Source: Bacillota bacterium (GTDB lineage Bacteria > Bacillota > Clostridia > Acetivibrionales > DTU013). From it: 64,000 bases of DNA. Positions 53,637 to 62,083 of the stretch are shown piece after piece. The stretch covers positions 62,001-126,000 of the forward strand of contig JAFABI010000060.1 in NCBI GenBank assembly GCA_023426125.1. The letters run 5' to 3'. The notes below the pieces were generated by a model. The model did not search any database, was not told the origin of the DNA, and was given only the letters and a program-made list of their open reading frames with translations. Position 1 is the stretch's first letter; each line of letters begins with the position of its first letter. Made by a program: the position numbers and the translations under genes.

Positions 53637-54788
53637 TTGCATTTCTCTGAGATTTCCATCGTCGTCGAACCTGCCTACATGCGGACTCCCTGGTGGGAGG
53701 AAACGAGGGCGGGAATAGACGGTGAGCTGCTGCGCAAAGGTATAAAGGCCAGATATCATTTCTGTGAAACCAGCAATGAATTAAAATTTGATAAAAACAG
53801 CGTGCTGATCCTGGCCGGTGAAACCTATGCCTGGATAGACAGCATTTTATGCTATTGTGAATGTGCCGGTGTCAGAACCGTACTGGCATGTTCGGATCTC
53901 GGCAGGACAACCGCAAGGGTAAGCTGCGTCACCTTGAGCAGAAGTGAGGTAATGAGCAAGGCAGTCCGTTATCTGCATGCCTGCGGTAGATCGAAGATAT
54001 GTGCCTTTGCGATGAACCAGGACTCTCCGGCAGATATGCGCAAGCTTGAGGGCTATATCCATGCCGCAAACCATTTCGGCGGTTTTCCCCGGGATACGGA
54101 TATCATAAAATATACCGGAAGCATCGAAGAATGCTTCAATGCGTTTATGTCCGCCATCCAGGGCTTTGATGCGGCAATATGTACAAACGACCTTTCCGCG
54201 AAATATTTGATAACACGGCTATCGGAATGCGGTGTAAAGGTGCCTGAGGATATCTATGTCATGAGTTTTGGGAATACCTTGATCGGACGCTGCTCAGAGC
54301 CTTCCATAACAACCGTATCCCTTGATTTGCAGGAGCTTGGACGCCAGGCGGTAAAAGCAAGCCTGTTTTTATTTGATAACCCGGATGTGAATTCCATCTA
54401 CGTGACGATCAATTGCCGCATCATTGCCAGGAAATCTACAGCCGACATGCTGCCGGAACCTTCGGGTGCCTTGCCGGAAAACAATTCATATTATGCCGGA
54501 AAGTCCCGGAGCTCATATTCCGACCCTGTGCTCAACCAGCTGGTATGTCTTGAAAAATGCCTGGCCTCCTGCGATATCATCGATGCAAGGCTCATAAAAG
54601 GCATCCTTGCCGGGACGACTTATTCCCAGCTCGCCGAAGAGCTGTTTATCGCCGACGGTACTCTGCGTTACCGCATAGAAAGGATTTTCAGAGAGTTCAG
54701 GATTTCATCCCGAAAAGAGCTGGTGGAAATATTCTCAAAATACATGCCGAACTTTTCACCGGATATGATCGCCGGGAAACGAATATAG
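53637..54788 (+). CDS. LacI-type sensor domain fused to C-terminal LuxR-type HTH
   Basis: 383 residues from a TTG at 53637 with AGGAGG eight bases upstream. Residues 1-270 resemble the periplasmic-binding-like effector domain of LacI/GalR regulators (EISIVVEPAYMRTPWWEETR, ICTNDLSAKYLITRLSECGV, VPEDIYVMSFGNTLIGRCSE), but there is no N-terminal LacI HTH. The C-terminus (about 315-375) is a GerE/LuxR HTH: GTTYSQLAEELFIADGTLRY, IERIFREFRISSRKELVE. So a sugar-type sensor drives a LuxR-type DNA-binding head. It is divergent from the QueG-like gene and probably controls it. Confidence 0.82.
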   Translation: MHFSEISIVVEPAYMRTPWWEETRAGIDGELLRKGIKARYHFCETSNELKFDKNSVLILAGETYAWIDSILCYCECAGVRTVLACSDLGRTTARVSCVTLSRSEVMSKAVRYLHACGRSKICAFAMNQDSPADMRKLEGYIHAANHFGGFPRDTDIIKYTGSIEECFNAFMSAIQGFDAAICTNDLSAKYLITRLSECGVKVPEDIYVMSFGNTLIGRCSEPSITTVSLDLQELGRQAVKASLFLFDNPDVNSIYVTINCRIIARKSTADMLPEPSGALPENNSYYAGKSRSSYSDPVLNQLVCLEKCLASCDIIDARLIKGILAGTTYSQLAEELFIADGTLRYRIERIFREFRISSRKELVEIFSKYMPNFSPDMIAGKRI

Positions 54789-54887
54789 ATCAAAAGCCTG
54801 CAAGGCTATGGCGGTGTTCCTTTGTTGAGGCATTTTTCCGGCTTTGGACCGTCAGATGGGCTGCGGGAAAGGTAGCCGATTCAGCCG

Positions 54888-55934
54888 TTATTCAACCATC
54901 CCGACGATTTCAAGGTTACTTTCTCTTGAAAGATCGATAAAATCCGAATTGACACATATAATCGGCTTTTCCAGAGCATGGAGAGGGATGTGTACAACCT
55001 TTCCGATTTCATGGGTATTCAAAATGACGCTGGATCCGATAAAATAGTGTGAAATTGACCTTATGAAGGTATTGAGGATATCGATATCGAAGGATAGCAA
55101 ATCCTCGGTCATCATGATGTGAAACGCTTGAAAAGGGGTGTAGGCTTTTCTGTAAGGCCTGTCCGAAACCATGGCGTCGTAGGCGTCCGCCACCGAAACG
55201 ATTTTTGTGTTCAGGTTTAATTGATGCTTCCGCAGGTTCATTGGGTACCCCATGCCGTTTTCACGTTCATGGTGCAGCAAAATACCCAGTTTGATGTCGG
55301 AATCAATGGAAAGCATATCTTTTACAAGGTTATATCCATACACCGTATGCATTTTGATAATGTCCGCTTCTTCCGGAAGCAATTTCTCTTTTTTGTACAG
55401 CAGATTGATGGGAAGCATGCTCTTTCCTATATCATGCAGCAATCCTGTCATAATGATATTTCTTGTTTTATGGGCATTCGTATTTGTCCATTTGCAGATG
55501 AGTGCGCAATAAAATGCTACATTCAAGGAGTGGGTAAAGGTATAATCGTCAAATTTCTTCATCTCATGCAAAAAACCTACCAAGTGATGGTTATGGTCTA
55601 TTTCGGAGCGTACCGAGTCAACGATCTCATTAAGATTGTCCAATTCGAAATTTTCTCCCGTGATCAGGTCCTTTACAATATATTTCAACCTGTCGACTTG
55701 CTGGGTATAGGTATTCTTGAACATTTCCAGCGCCATATTCTCCGGCAGGCTATCCTCTTCCTTCGGAGGAGAAATCCATAAATCTGTAATCCCAAGGGCC
55801 ATAAGGCTGTTCTTCAAGGGTTCGCTGAGAACAGCTCCTTCCGCGATGATCAAACTGCCCTTTTCATTCCAGACATCCGCTGCAAGGATACTTCCGATTT
55901 TACATTCATCTATCCGTATTTTCATTTTTTGCAT
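54888..55934 (-). CDS. HD-GYP domain cyclic-di-GMP phosphodiesterase
   Basis: 348 residues from the ATG at 55934, six bases after GGGAGG; seven codons upstream another ATG lacks a site. The N-terminal about 110 residues form a small sensor-like domain. The HD-GYP core has HSLNVAFYCALI, LLHDIGKS with His167-Asp168, and HHERENGMGYP (221-231), so the full metal set and the GYP motif are present. Such enzymes hydrolyse c-di-GMP to pGpG or GMP. A diguanylate cyclase is encoded at 62084. It lacks transmembrane segments. Confidence 0.93.
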   Translation of the reverse strand: MQKMKIRIDECKIGSILAADVWNEKGSLIIAEGAVLSEPLKNSLMALGITDLWISPPKEEDSLPENMALEMFKNTYTQQVDRLKYIVKDLITGENFELDNLNEIVDSVRSEIDHNHHLVGFLHEMKKFDDYTFTHSLNVAFYCALICKWTNTNAHKTRNIIMTGLLHDIGKSMLPINLLYKKEKLLPEEADIIKMHTVYGYNLVKDMLSIDSDIKLGILLHHERENGMGYPMNLRKHQLNLNTKIVSVADAYDAMVSDRPYRKAYTPFQAFHIMMTEDLLSFDIDILNTFIRSISHYFIGSSVILNTHEIGKVVHIPLHALEKPIICVNSDFIDLSRESNLEIVGMVE

Positions 55935-56140
55935 ATGCTTCCTCCCGGCAGCCATCTATCCATCAAAATAATGTCCCGGCAAACGCCGTGGATGAAAGGA
56001 ATCGGCAGCCTATCAGGGCAGCCGGACAGCCATGGCATTTCTGCCTTTAGTTTTTTATTCCAGCATTATCATATTATAGCAGGGGAATCATGTCAACAAA
56101 AATATAAATATGCTGTCAAATTTTGTTGTAATCAAGCGTC

Positions 56141-56408
56141 ATGCTGGCCGCCAGGAAGCTGGATTATTTGAGGATGGACGAAAAAGAACGGCGTGCATAC
56201 GACGACTATATGGCATATCTGGGGGTATGAGCTCGGATTACTGGATACGGCAAAAGAAGATGGCAGGGCGGAAGGAAAAGCAGAAGGCAGAACGGAAGAA
56301 AAATGGACTATTGCCGGGAATCTTCTTTCTATCGGGATGCGTGTTGACGATATAGCAAAGGTGACAGGCTTATCTGTTGAAGAAATAAAGAAAATTAACC
56401 CTCTCTGA
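56141..56408 (+). pseudogene. Rpn/PD-(D/E)XK transposase-family C-terminal remnant
   Basis: Frame A gives MLAARKLDYLRMDEKERRAY and DDYMAYLG before a stop; frame B continues YELGLLDTAKEDGRAEGKAE, then EEIKKINPL to the TGA at 56406-56408. The charged GKAEG repeat and the helical tail are typical of the C-terminus of Rpn-family putative transposases. The catalytic N-terminal half is missing and a frameshift separates the two parts. It lies next to an R3 repeat. Confidence 0.7.
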
Positions 56409-56494
56409 CGGATTGATATGAAAAAACTTGATGCAAGGGGGGCATTGGCGTAAGACAATTCGATGCATTGGGCTATCTGGCTGTAAGGCATACA

Positions 56495-56642
56495 GTATAG
56501 GGGCGGCCATTGGCCGTCCACCCGTGACAGTAAGCGCAAACCAGGAAATAGCGAACAATGCGGAAGATAAGAACAGCCCCCTGGTGCAAAGGATAGTGTT
56601 ATCACAGATTACATTATGCGGACGCGCAATGCGCGCCCCTAC
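56495..56642 (+). repeat. R3 repeat, long copy 3
   Basis: 148 bp with left end TAGGGGCGGCCATTGGCCGT and right end GCGGACGCGCAATGCGCGCC followed by CCTAC. The middle is not shared with the short copies. Its right end overlaps the last bases of glgB and supplies its TAG stop (56639-56641, minus strand). Confidence 0.85.
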
Positions 56643-58882
56643 CGAACATCTTCCGGATCCCCTTCTTCGTTAAATTGCGGTTTCAAGATCACCATGGCAA
56701 GAGGCGGCACCCGAAGGTTCAGGGAGTACGGCTTCCCATGATATTGTATCTGCTCCGCCCTTACTCCGCCGAAGTTGCCTGCATTGCTGCCTCCGTAAAT
56801 TTCGGAATCGCTGTTTAATATTTCACTGTAAAATACGTCATAGGGTGCTCCAATCCTGTAATTCTCATAGACTACAGGTGTGAAGTTGCATACGATCAAA
56901 AGCATGTCCTGCCAGTCCTTGCCCTTGCGTATAAAGGAGACCACGCTGTGGTCGCTGTCGTTGCAATCGATCCATTCGAAGCCTTCGTAGCTGAAATCCA
57001 CCTGGTACAAGGCTTTTTCTCCGGTATAGATCCTGTTCAGGTCCTTTACAAATCTCTGCAGCTTTTTGTGCATGTCATACTCAAGCAGATGCCAGTCAAG
57101 GCTTCTTTTATAATCCCATTCAATGAACTGGCCGAATTCTCCGCCCATGAACAGCAGTTTCTTGCCGGGATGGCCGTACATGTAGCCATAGCTCACCCTT
57201 AAGCCCGCAAATTTCTGCCAGTAATCCCCCGGCATTTTGCCCATCATCGAGCATTTGCCGTGGACGACTTCATCATGGGACAGCACATTGATAAAGTTTT
57301 CCGACATGGCGTACATGATGGAAAAGGTAAGGCTGTTGTGGTGATATTTGCGGTAGATGGGATCCATGCTGATGTAACGGAGGTAATCATTCATCCAGCC
57401 CATGTTCCATTTGAAGGAAAACCCGAGGCCTCCCACGTAGGGCGGCTTTGAAACCAGTGCCCAGGAGGTGGATTCTTCGGCAATCATCATAATGCCGGGG
57501 AAATATTGATACACCGTCGTGTTCAACTGGCGCAGGAATTCAATGGCTCCGATATTTTCCTTTCCTCCGTGGCGGTTGGGAATCCACTCTCCGCTTTTTT
57601 TGCCGTAGTCCAGATAAAGCATTGAAGCCACGGCATCCACCCGCAGGCCGTCGATATGATATTTTTCAAACCAGAACACGGCGTTGGAAACAAGGAAATT
57701 CCTTACCTCGTTCCTGTCAAAGTTAAAAATATGGGTGCCCCAGTCGGGATGCTCCCCCTGACGTACATCGGCGTGCTCGTAAAGGGCCGTGCCGTCGAAT
57801 CTTGCAAGTCCGTGGCCATCTTTCGGAAAATGTGCCGGGACCCAGTCAAGGATGACTCCGATGCCGTTTTGGTGGCATTGGTCCACAAGGTACATGAAAT
57901 CTTCAGGCTTTCCATACCTGCTGGTGACCGAATAATAGCCGGTCACCTGGTAACCCCAGGAGCCGTCAAAGGGATGCTCTGCAACAGGCATGAATTCTAT
58001 GTGGGTATAACCCATTTCCACAACATAGTTAACCAGCTTGTCGGCCAGTTCCCTATAAGTCAGGAAGCGGGCGCCCTCTTCAGGTATTCTGGACCAGGAG
58101 CCGGGATGGACCTCGTAAATGGCCACAGGCTTTTCAAATAGGTTGCCGGAGTCCCTGTCCTTGATCCACTCCTTGTCCTGCCATTCATAACGGTCTATGT
58201 TGCAAACGACGGAAGCGGTTTCCGGTCTCAGCTCCGAATAGAAGGCGTAAGGGTCGGATTTTTTATAAATCTCACCGCTCTGGGTCTTAATTTCAAATTT
58301 ATAGAGATCTCCTTCGCAGATGCCGGGGATAAAGATCTCCCAGATCCCCGAGCTTCCGAGGCAGCGCATTTGATGGCGCCTTCCGTCCCACTGGTTGAAG
58401 TCCCCGATAACGCTTACCCGTCTGGCACAGGGGGCCCATACGGCAAAAAGCGTTCCGCTGACGTCATTGACGGTCATCCCCCGCGCGCCCAGCTTTTCAT
58501 AAATCTTATGGTGATTTCCCTCATTGAAAAGATGAAGGTCGAAGTCCGTCAATACGGGGAGAAAACAATAAGGATCATATACGGTGAAGACATTTCCGGA
58601 GAAATCCGTCACCTCAAGCCGGTATTTGAAGAAATCCTGTTTATCTTTTATAATTGCTTCAAAGAAGCCGCTTTCATGGAGCTTTTCCATCTTATAACGA
58701 CTGCCGCCGTTTTCTTCAATTACACTGATGGCTTCTGCGTGAGGGAAAAACGCTCTTACGGCAAAATACTTACGGGAGGTTTCCTTGCCAACGATGGGAT
58801 GAATACCCAGAATCGTATATGGGTCGTGACATTCGCCCCCGATCAACCGAAAAACTTCTTCTACCAATGCACTGGTTTTCAT
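56639..58882 (-). CDS. glgB: 1,4-alpha-glucan branching enzyme
   Basis: 747 residues. The N-terminal CBM48 region (PCARRVSVIGDFNQWDGRRH) is followed by the GH13 barrel. Catalytic blocks: GLRVDAVASM with nucleophile Asp416, MMIAEEST with acid/base Glu469, and LSHDEVVHGK with the third acid. The start ATG has a GGAAGGAAT site. It forms alpha-1,6 branches in glycogen. It stands alone, with no other glg genes in the window. The last codon is followed by a TAG that belongs to the end of an R3 repeat. Confidence 0.97.
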   Translation of the reverse strand: MKTSALVEEVFRLIGGECHDPYTILGIHPIVGKETSRKYFAVRAFFPHAEAISVIEENGGSRYKMEKLHESGFFEAIIKDKQDFFKYRLEVTDFSGNVFTVYDPYCFLPVLTDFDLHLFNEGNHHKIYEKLGARGMTVNDVSGTLFAVWAPCARRVSVIGDFNQWDGRRHQMRCLGSSGIWEIFIPGICEGDLYKFEIKTQSGEIYKKSDPYAFYSELRPETASVVCNIDRYEWQDKEWIKDRDSGNLFEKPVAIYEVHPGSWSRIPEEGARFLTYRELADKLVNYVVEMGYTHIEFMPVAEHPFDGSWGYQVTGYYSVTSRYGKPEDFMYLVDQCHQNGIGVILDWVPAHFPKDGHGLARFDGTALYEHADVRQGEHPDWGTHIFNFDRNEVRNFLVSNAVFWFEKYHIDGLRVDAVASMLYLDYGKKSGEWIPNRHGGKENIGAIEFLRQLNTTVYQYFPGIMMIAEESTSWALVSKPPYVGGLGFSFKWNMGWMNDYLRYISMDPIYRKYHHNSLTFSIMYAMSENFINVLSHDEVVHGKCSMMGKMPGDYWQKFAGLRVSYGYMYGHPGKKLLFMGGEFGQFIEWDYKRSLDWHLLEYDMHKKLQRFVKDLNRIYTGEKALYQVDFSYEGFEWIDCNDSDHSVVSFIRKGKDWQDMLLIVCNFTPVVYENYRIGAPYDVFYSEILNSDSEIYGGSNAGNFGGVRAEQIQYHGKPYSLNLRVPPLAMVILKPQFNEEGDPEDVR

Positions 58883-59211
58883 TCTTTCTATTCCTTCCTG
58901 TTTTATGGCATAACCGTATTTTATGTCAATGTCTTAAGCCGGCGCGCTCAATAATTTATGACCCGCTTTCAGACTTCATTCATATTTTTCTTAAATTATT
59001 TCAATTCTATTTTTATTATATAGATTTTTTCTATGAAAACAACATCCAAAGAAAAATACATTTGAATGACCAGCCCTTTCCGCTTTCCCAAAGGACTTTT
59101 TGACCGCTGAATAATTACGGTGACAATATGCGAGGGTGTCAAATGATAAAAAATTCACATATACTTTTGGGGAATAATATGGTAGAATATTTCCTGAATT
59201 AAAGCAAGTTA
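58883..59211. other. AT-rich divergent region between glgB and the NifU-like gene
   Basis: No gene, terminator or riboswitch is visible. A TAGAAT box near 59193 could be the -10 of the plus-strand operon, but its -35 is poor. The region ends where the R1 repeat (59212) begins. Confidence 0.4.
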
Positions 59212-59283
59212 GGAGCACTGAAAATATTTCTTGTGCATTTGCAGAAAATTTTCGCGTAAGTTATATGTTTACCGGTGCTTAAG
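59212..59283 (+). repeat. R1 interspersed repeat, copy 4 with internal deletion
   Basis: GGAGCACTGAAAATATTTCT at the start and ACCGGTGCTTAAG at the end, with GCATTTGCAGAAAAT between. About 36 bases of the middle present in the 39255 copy are missing. It lies 40 bases upstream of the NifU-like gene start, in its leader. Confidence 0.82.
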
Positions 59284-59323
59284 TTTCTTAATTTTTAGTC
59301 TTATAGATGAAAGGGGTCAAAGA

Positions 59324-60016
59324 ATGATTTATTCACATGAAGTAGAAAGAATGTCTTGTGTGGCGAAAGGGCCCAACCATGGCCCGGCGCCAATTCCCCA
59401 GGAGGGAAAGTGGGTTCAGTCAAAGGAAATCAAGGATATCTCAGGCCTGACGCATGGCGTTGGCTGGTGTGCTCCGCAGCAGGGCGCATGTAAGCTGACC
59501 TTGAATGTTAAAGACGGTATTATCGAAGAGGCGCTTGTTGAAACCATCGGATGCTCCGGGATGACCCATTCCGCAGCGATGGCGGCTGAAATCCTTCCGG
59601 GCAAGACCGTACTAGAAGCGTTGAACACCGACCTGGTATGCGACGCCATCAATACGGCCATGAGGGAGCTTTTCCTCCAGATTGCATACGGCAGGACCCA
59701 GACAGCTTTTTCCGAAGGCGGGCTGCCCATCGGAGCAGGCCTTGAGGACCTGGGCAAAGGTTTGAGGAGCCAGGTGGGCACAATGTATGGCACGCTGGCG
59801 AAGGGTCCGAGATACCTGGAAATGGCGGAAGGCTATGTCACCCGCACCGCTCTCGACGCCAACAATGAAATTATTGGCTACGAGTTTGTGCATATGGGCA
59901 AAATGATGGACTTTATCAAAAAGGGCATCGATGCCAATGAAGCCATCAAGAAGGCTACCAGCAAATACGGCCGGTTTGATGAAGCGGTGAAGGTCATCGA
60001 TCCGAGAGAGGAATAA
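59324..60016 (+). CDS. NifU-like iron-sulfur scaffold-type protein
   Basis: 231 residues from the ATG at 59324 (AAAGGGGTCAAAG site). The core resembles the NifU N-terminal fold, with three cysteines in scaffold-like positions: Cys49 and Cys56 in GWCAPQQGACKL, and Cys77 in ETIGCSGMTHSAAM. Residues 100-230 are an extension absent from normal NifU. In Clostridia this gene is usually paired with one for a GGGtGRT protein, as here (20 bp downstream). The function of the pair is not established; iron-sulfur delivery is inference. Confidence 0.85.
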   Translation: MIYSHEVERMSCVAKGPNHGPAPIPQEGKWVQSKEIKDISGLTHGVGWCAPQQGACKLTLNVKDGIIEEALVETIGCSGMTHSAAMAAEILPGKTVLEALNTDLVCDAINTAMRELFLQIAYGRTQTAFSEGGLPIGAGLEDLGKGLRSQVGTMYGTLAKGPRYLEMAEGYVTRTALDANNEIIGYEFVHMGKMMDFIKKGIDANEAIKKATSKYGRFDEAVKVIDPREE

Positions 60017-60035
60017 GAGGGGGAGGGATATAGAC

Positions 60036-61034
60036 ATGGCATTGTTTGAGAGTTATGAAAGAAGAATAAAACAGGTTAACGCATGTTTAAATAAAAATGG
60101 CATCGGTTCTCTTGATGAAGCGAAAAAGATATGTGATGAAAAAGGCGTTGACGCTTACACGATTACCAAAGGGATTCAGCCCATTTGTTTTGAAAATGCC
60201 TGTTGGGCCTATGTAGCAGGCGCAGCCATAGCCATCAAAAGAGGCTGCAAAAAAGCTGCCGAAGCGGCGGAAGTCATCGGTGAAGGTCTTCAGTCATTTT
60301 GCATTCCCGGTTCGGTTGCAGATGACAGGAAGGTAGGGATCGGACATGGAAACCTGGGAGCCATGCTTCTCAGAGAGGAAACCAAATGTTTTGCATTCCT
60401 CGCCGGCCATGAGTCCTTCGCAGCAGCCGAAGGCGCCATCGGTATAGCCAAATCGGCCAACAAGGTAAGGACCGAGCCCTTGAGAGTCATACTGAACGGG
60501 CTTGGCAAGGATGCTGCCCAGATTATTTCGAGAATCAACGGTTTCACATACGTACAAACCAAATTGGATTACTACACGGGCAAGCTTGAGATCGTGAAAG
60601 AAATCAAATACTCCGGCGGCGACCGGTCCAAAGTAAGATGCTACGGCGCCGACGACGTAAGAGAAGGCGTAGCCGTAATGCACAAGGAAGGCGTGGACGT
60701 ATCCATCACCGGAAATTCCACCAATCCCACCAGATTCCAGCACCCCGTGGCAGGCACTTACAAAAAGGAATGTTACGAAATGGGCAAGAAGTACTTCTCG
60801 GTGGCGTCGGGCGGCGGTACCGGAAGAACGCTCCATCCGGACAACATGGCGGCAGGACCTGCTTCCTACGGCATGACGGATACCATGGGCAGGATGCACT
60901 CCGATGCTCAGTTCGCAGGATCCTCCTCAGTGCCGGCCCACGTTGAAATGATGGGCTTCCTGGGCATTGGCAACAACCCCATGGTTGGAGCTACGGTGGC
61001 AGTAGCCGTGGCCATTGAAGAAGCAATGAAATAA
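60036..61034 (+). CDS. GGGtGRT-family protein
   Basis: 332 residues, GAGGGGGAGGG site. The name-giving motif GGGTGRT is at 259-265, within VASGGGTGRTLHPDNMAAGP. Other conserved blocks: FENACWAYVAGAAIAIKRG and GNLGAMLLREETKCFAFLAG. Two cysteines in the N-terminal part and one at NACW could be metal ligands. The family is widespread in anaerobic Firmicutes and has no known biochemical role. It is co-transcribed with the NifU-like gene and ends at a terminator. Confidence 0.9.
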   Translation: MALFESYERRIKQVNACLNKNGIGSLDEAKKICDEKGVDAYTITKGIQPICFENACWAYVAGAAIAIKRGCKKAAEAAEVIGEGLQSFCIPGSVADDRKVGIGHGNLGAMLLREETKCFAFLAGHESFAAAEGAIGIAKSANKVRTEPLRVILNGLGKDAAQIISRINGFTYVQTKLDYYTGKLEIVKEIKYSGGDRSKVRCYGADDVREGVAVMHKEGVDVSITGNSTNPTRFQHPVAGTYKKECYEMGKKYFSVASGGGTGRTLHPDNMAAGPASYGMTDTMGRMHSDAQFAGSSSVPAHVEMMGFLGIGNNPMVGATVAVAVAIEEAMK

Positions 61035-61056
61035 AGGGAAAGAACGGAAAAAACGG

Positions 61057-61094
61057 GACTGTCTCAAAAATACTTTTGAGGTAGTCTCTTTTTT
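61057..61094 (+). terminator. intrinsic terminator of the NifU-like/GGGtGRT operon
   Basis: GACT-GT-CTCAAAA / TTTTGAG-GT-AGTC stem, then TCTTTTTTG. The loop is short. Confidence 0.85.
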
Positions 61095-61119
61095 GTAACC
61101 ATTCAGGGGCAGATTTTAC

Positions 61120-61227
61120 TACTACAACGATACTTGCGAATTGATCCTTTGAAAAATAAGGTCATTGCAGCTTTGCCATTATTTTTCAAAGGTGCATAAA
61201 TGATAGTAGCGTTGCAATATTGTAGTA
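61120..61227. repeat. R2 interspersed element (MITE-like), copy C
   Basis: 108 bp with diverged ends TACTACAACG / TTGTAGTA. The inner palindrome has CTTTGAAAAATAA / TTATTTTTCAAAG, a 13-bp perfect pair. It fills most of the gap between the GGGtGRT terminator and the next gene. Confidence 0.8.
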
Positions 61228-61355
61228 CTCTTTTTTGAAATGCCGCCGCCCGGTATCCTTAAGAATTTAAGCGGTAATTTCAACCAAATTCAAAAGTTTA
61301 CATTCTCTTCACAAATAATGCGCAAAAAATGAAATACTAATACAGAAAGGAGTTG

Positions 61356-61901
61356 ATGGCATTGAGAACATTAAAGATCCTTGCAGTTGTTGCTTTAATA
61401 ATCTCTCTTTCTGGTAATGTAGTTTTTGCCGCTCCTGTTGGGCAGGATGCAGCGAAGCAGGAGCAAACGGATACCGTGAAAAAGGACAAAAAGGATTTCA
61501 GGAAGAAAAAAGAAGGATTTGACGGGCAGCAAGACCCTGTGAAGATGCTGGAAGAAAAGAAGGAAAGGGTTCAAGGGCTGTTAAAGGAAGGTAAGCTTAC
61601 AAAAGACGAGGCAGACGAAATAACAGCAAAAATTGATGCAAGGATTCAAAAAATCCGGGAGTTTAACAGTCTTACTTTACCGCAGAAAAAGGACGCCTTG
61701 ATTGCCAGCTTTAAGACAAGGATGGAGAAAAAAGTAAAGGAAGGCAAGGTATCGCGGGAAGAAGCCGACAGCCGGATAAGGAGTTACACCGACAAGGTGA
61801 ACAAATGGGATGGCAGCGGCAATCCCGGCTTTTTGAAAAAAGACTGCGACAAGAGTGAGCACAAGAAGGGTGAGCATAAGAAAAGCAAGACGGATAAATA
61901 A
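61356..61901 (+). CDS. secreted DUF2680-like protein
   Basis: 181 residues from the ATG at 61356, which lies only 3 nt after AAAGGAG; a TTG at 61362 has better spacing. The signal peptide (LKILAVVALIISLSGNVVFA) is followed by a highly charged mature part. Two repeats of a helical hairpin recall DUF2680/YckD: VQGLLKEGKLTKDEADEITA and KKVKEGKVSREEADSRIR. The C-terminus is Lys/His-rich (EHKKGEHKKSKTDK). It probably binds metal or acts at the cell surface; no role is known. Confidence 0.75.
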   Translation: MALRTLKILAVVALIISLSGNVVFAAPVGQDAAKQEQTDTVKKDKKDFRKKKEGFDGQQDPVKMLEEKKERVQGLLKEGKLTKDEADEITAKIDARIQKIREFNSLTLPQKKDALIASFKTRMEKKVKEGKVSREEADSRIRSYTDKVNKWDGSGNPGFLKKDCDKSEHKKGEHKKSKTDK

Positions 61902-61920
61902 CCCGGTAAGCTTATTTTGA

Positions 61921-61949
61921 GGGGTTATCCTGCGGGGTAATCCCTTTTT
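61921..61949 (+). terminator. intrinsic terminator after the DUF2680-like gene
   Basis: GGGGTTA/TAATCCC stem (61921-61927/61938-61944, one G-U) with TTTTT behind it. Confidence 0.75.
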
Positions 61950-61989
61950 GCAATTCTTCAACTTTCCTGCTATAGAGATTCCCGCGTAT

Positions 61990-62076
61990 GTAGAGGCGCG
62001 TATTGCGCATCCGCAAATGCTATCCGGGACGAAATCAGACTTGAATGTCATTGCGAGCGAAGCGCGGCAATCTCGC
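61990..62076. repeat. R3 half-end plus a second short palindromic repeat
   Basis: 61990-62019 (GTAGAGGCGCGTATTGCGCA, then TCCGCAAATG) is a lone R3 end. 62047-62076 (GTCATTGCGAGCGAAGCGCG, then GCAATCTCGC) is of a type of GC-rich palindrome that recurs in many bacterial genomes. Both lie just before the 3' end of the minus-strand GGDEF gene. Confidence 0.65.
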
Positions 62077-62083
62077 TTTTCCT

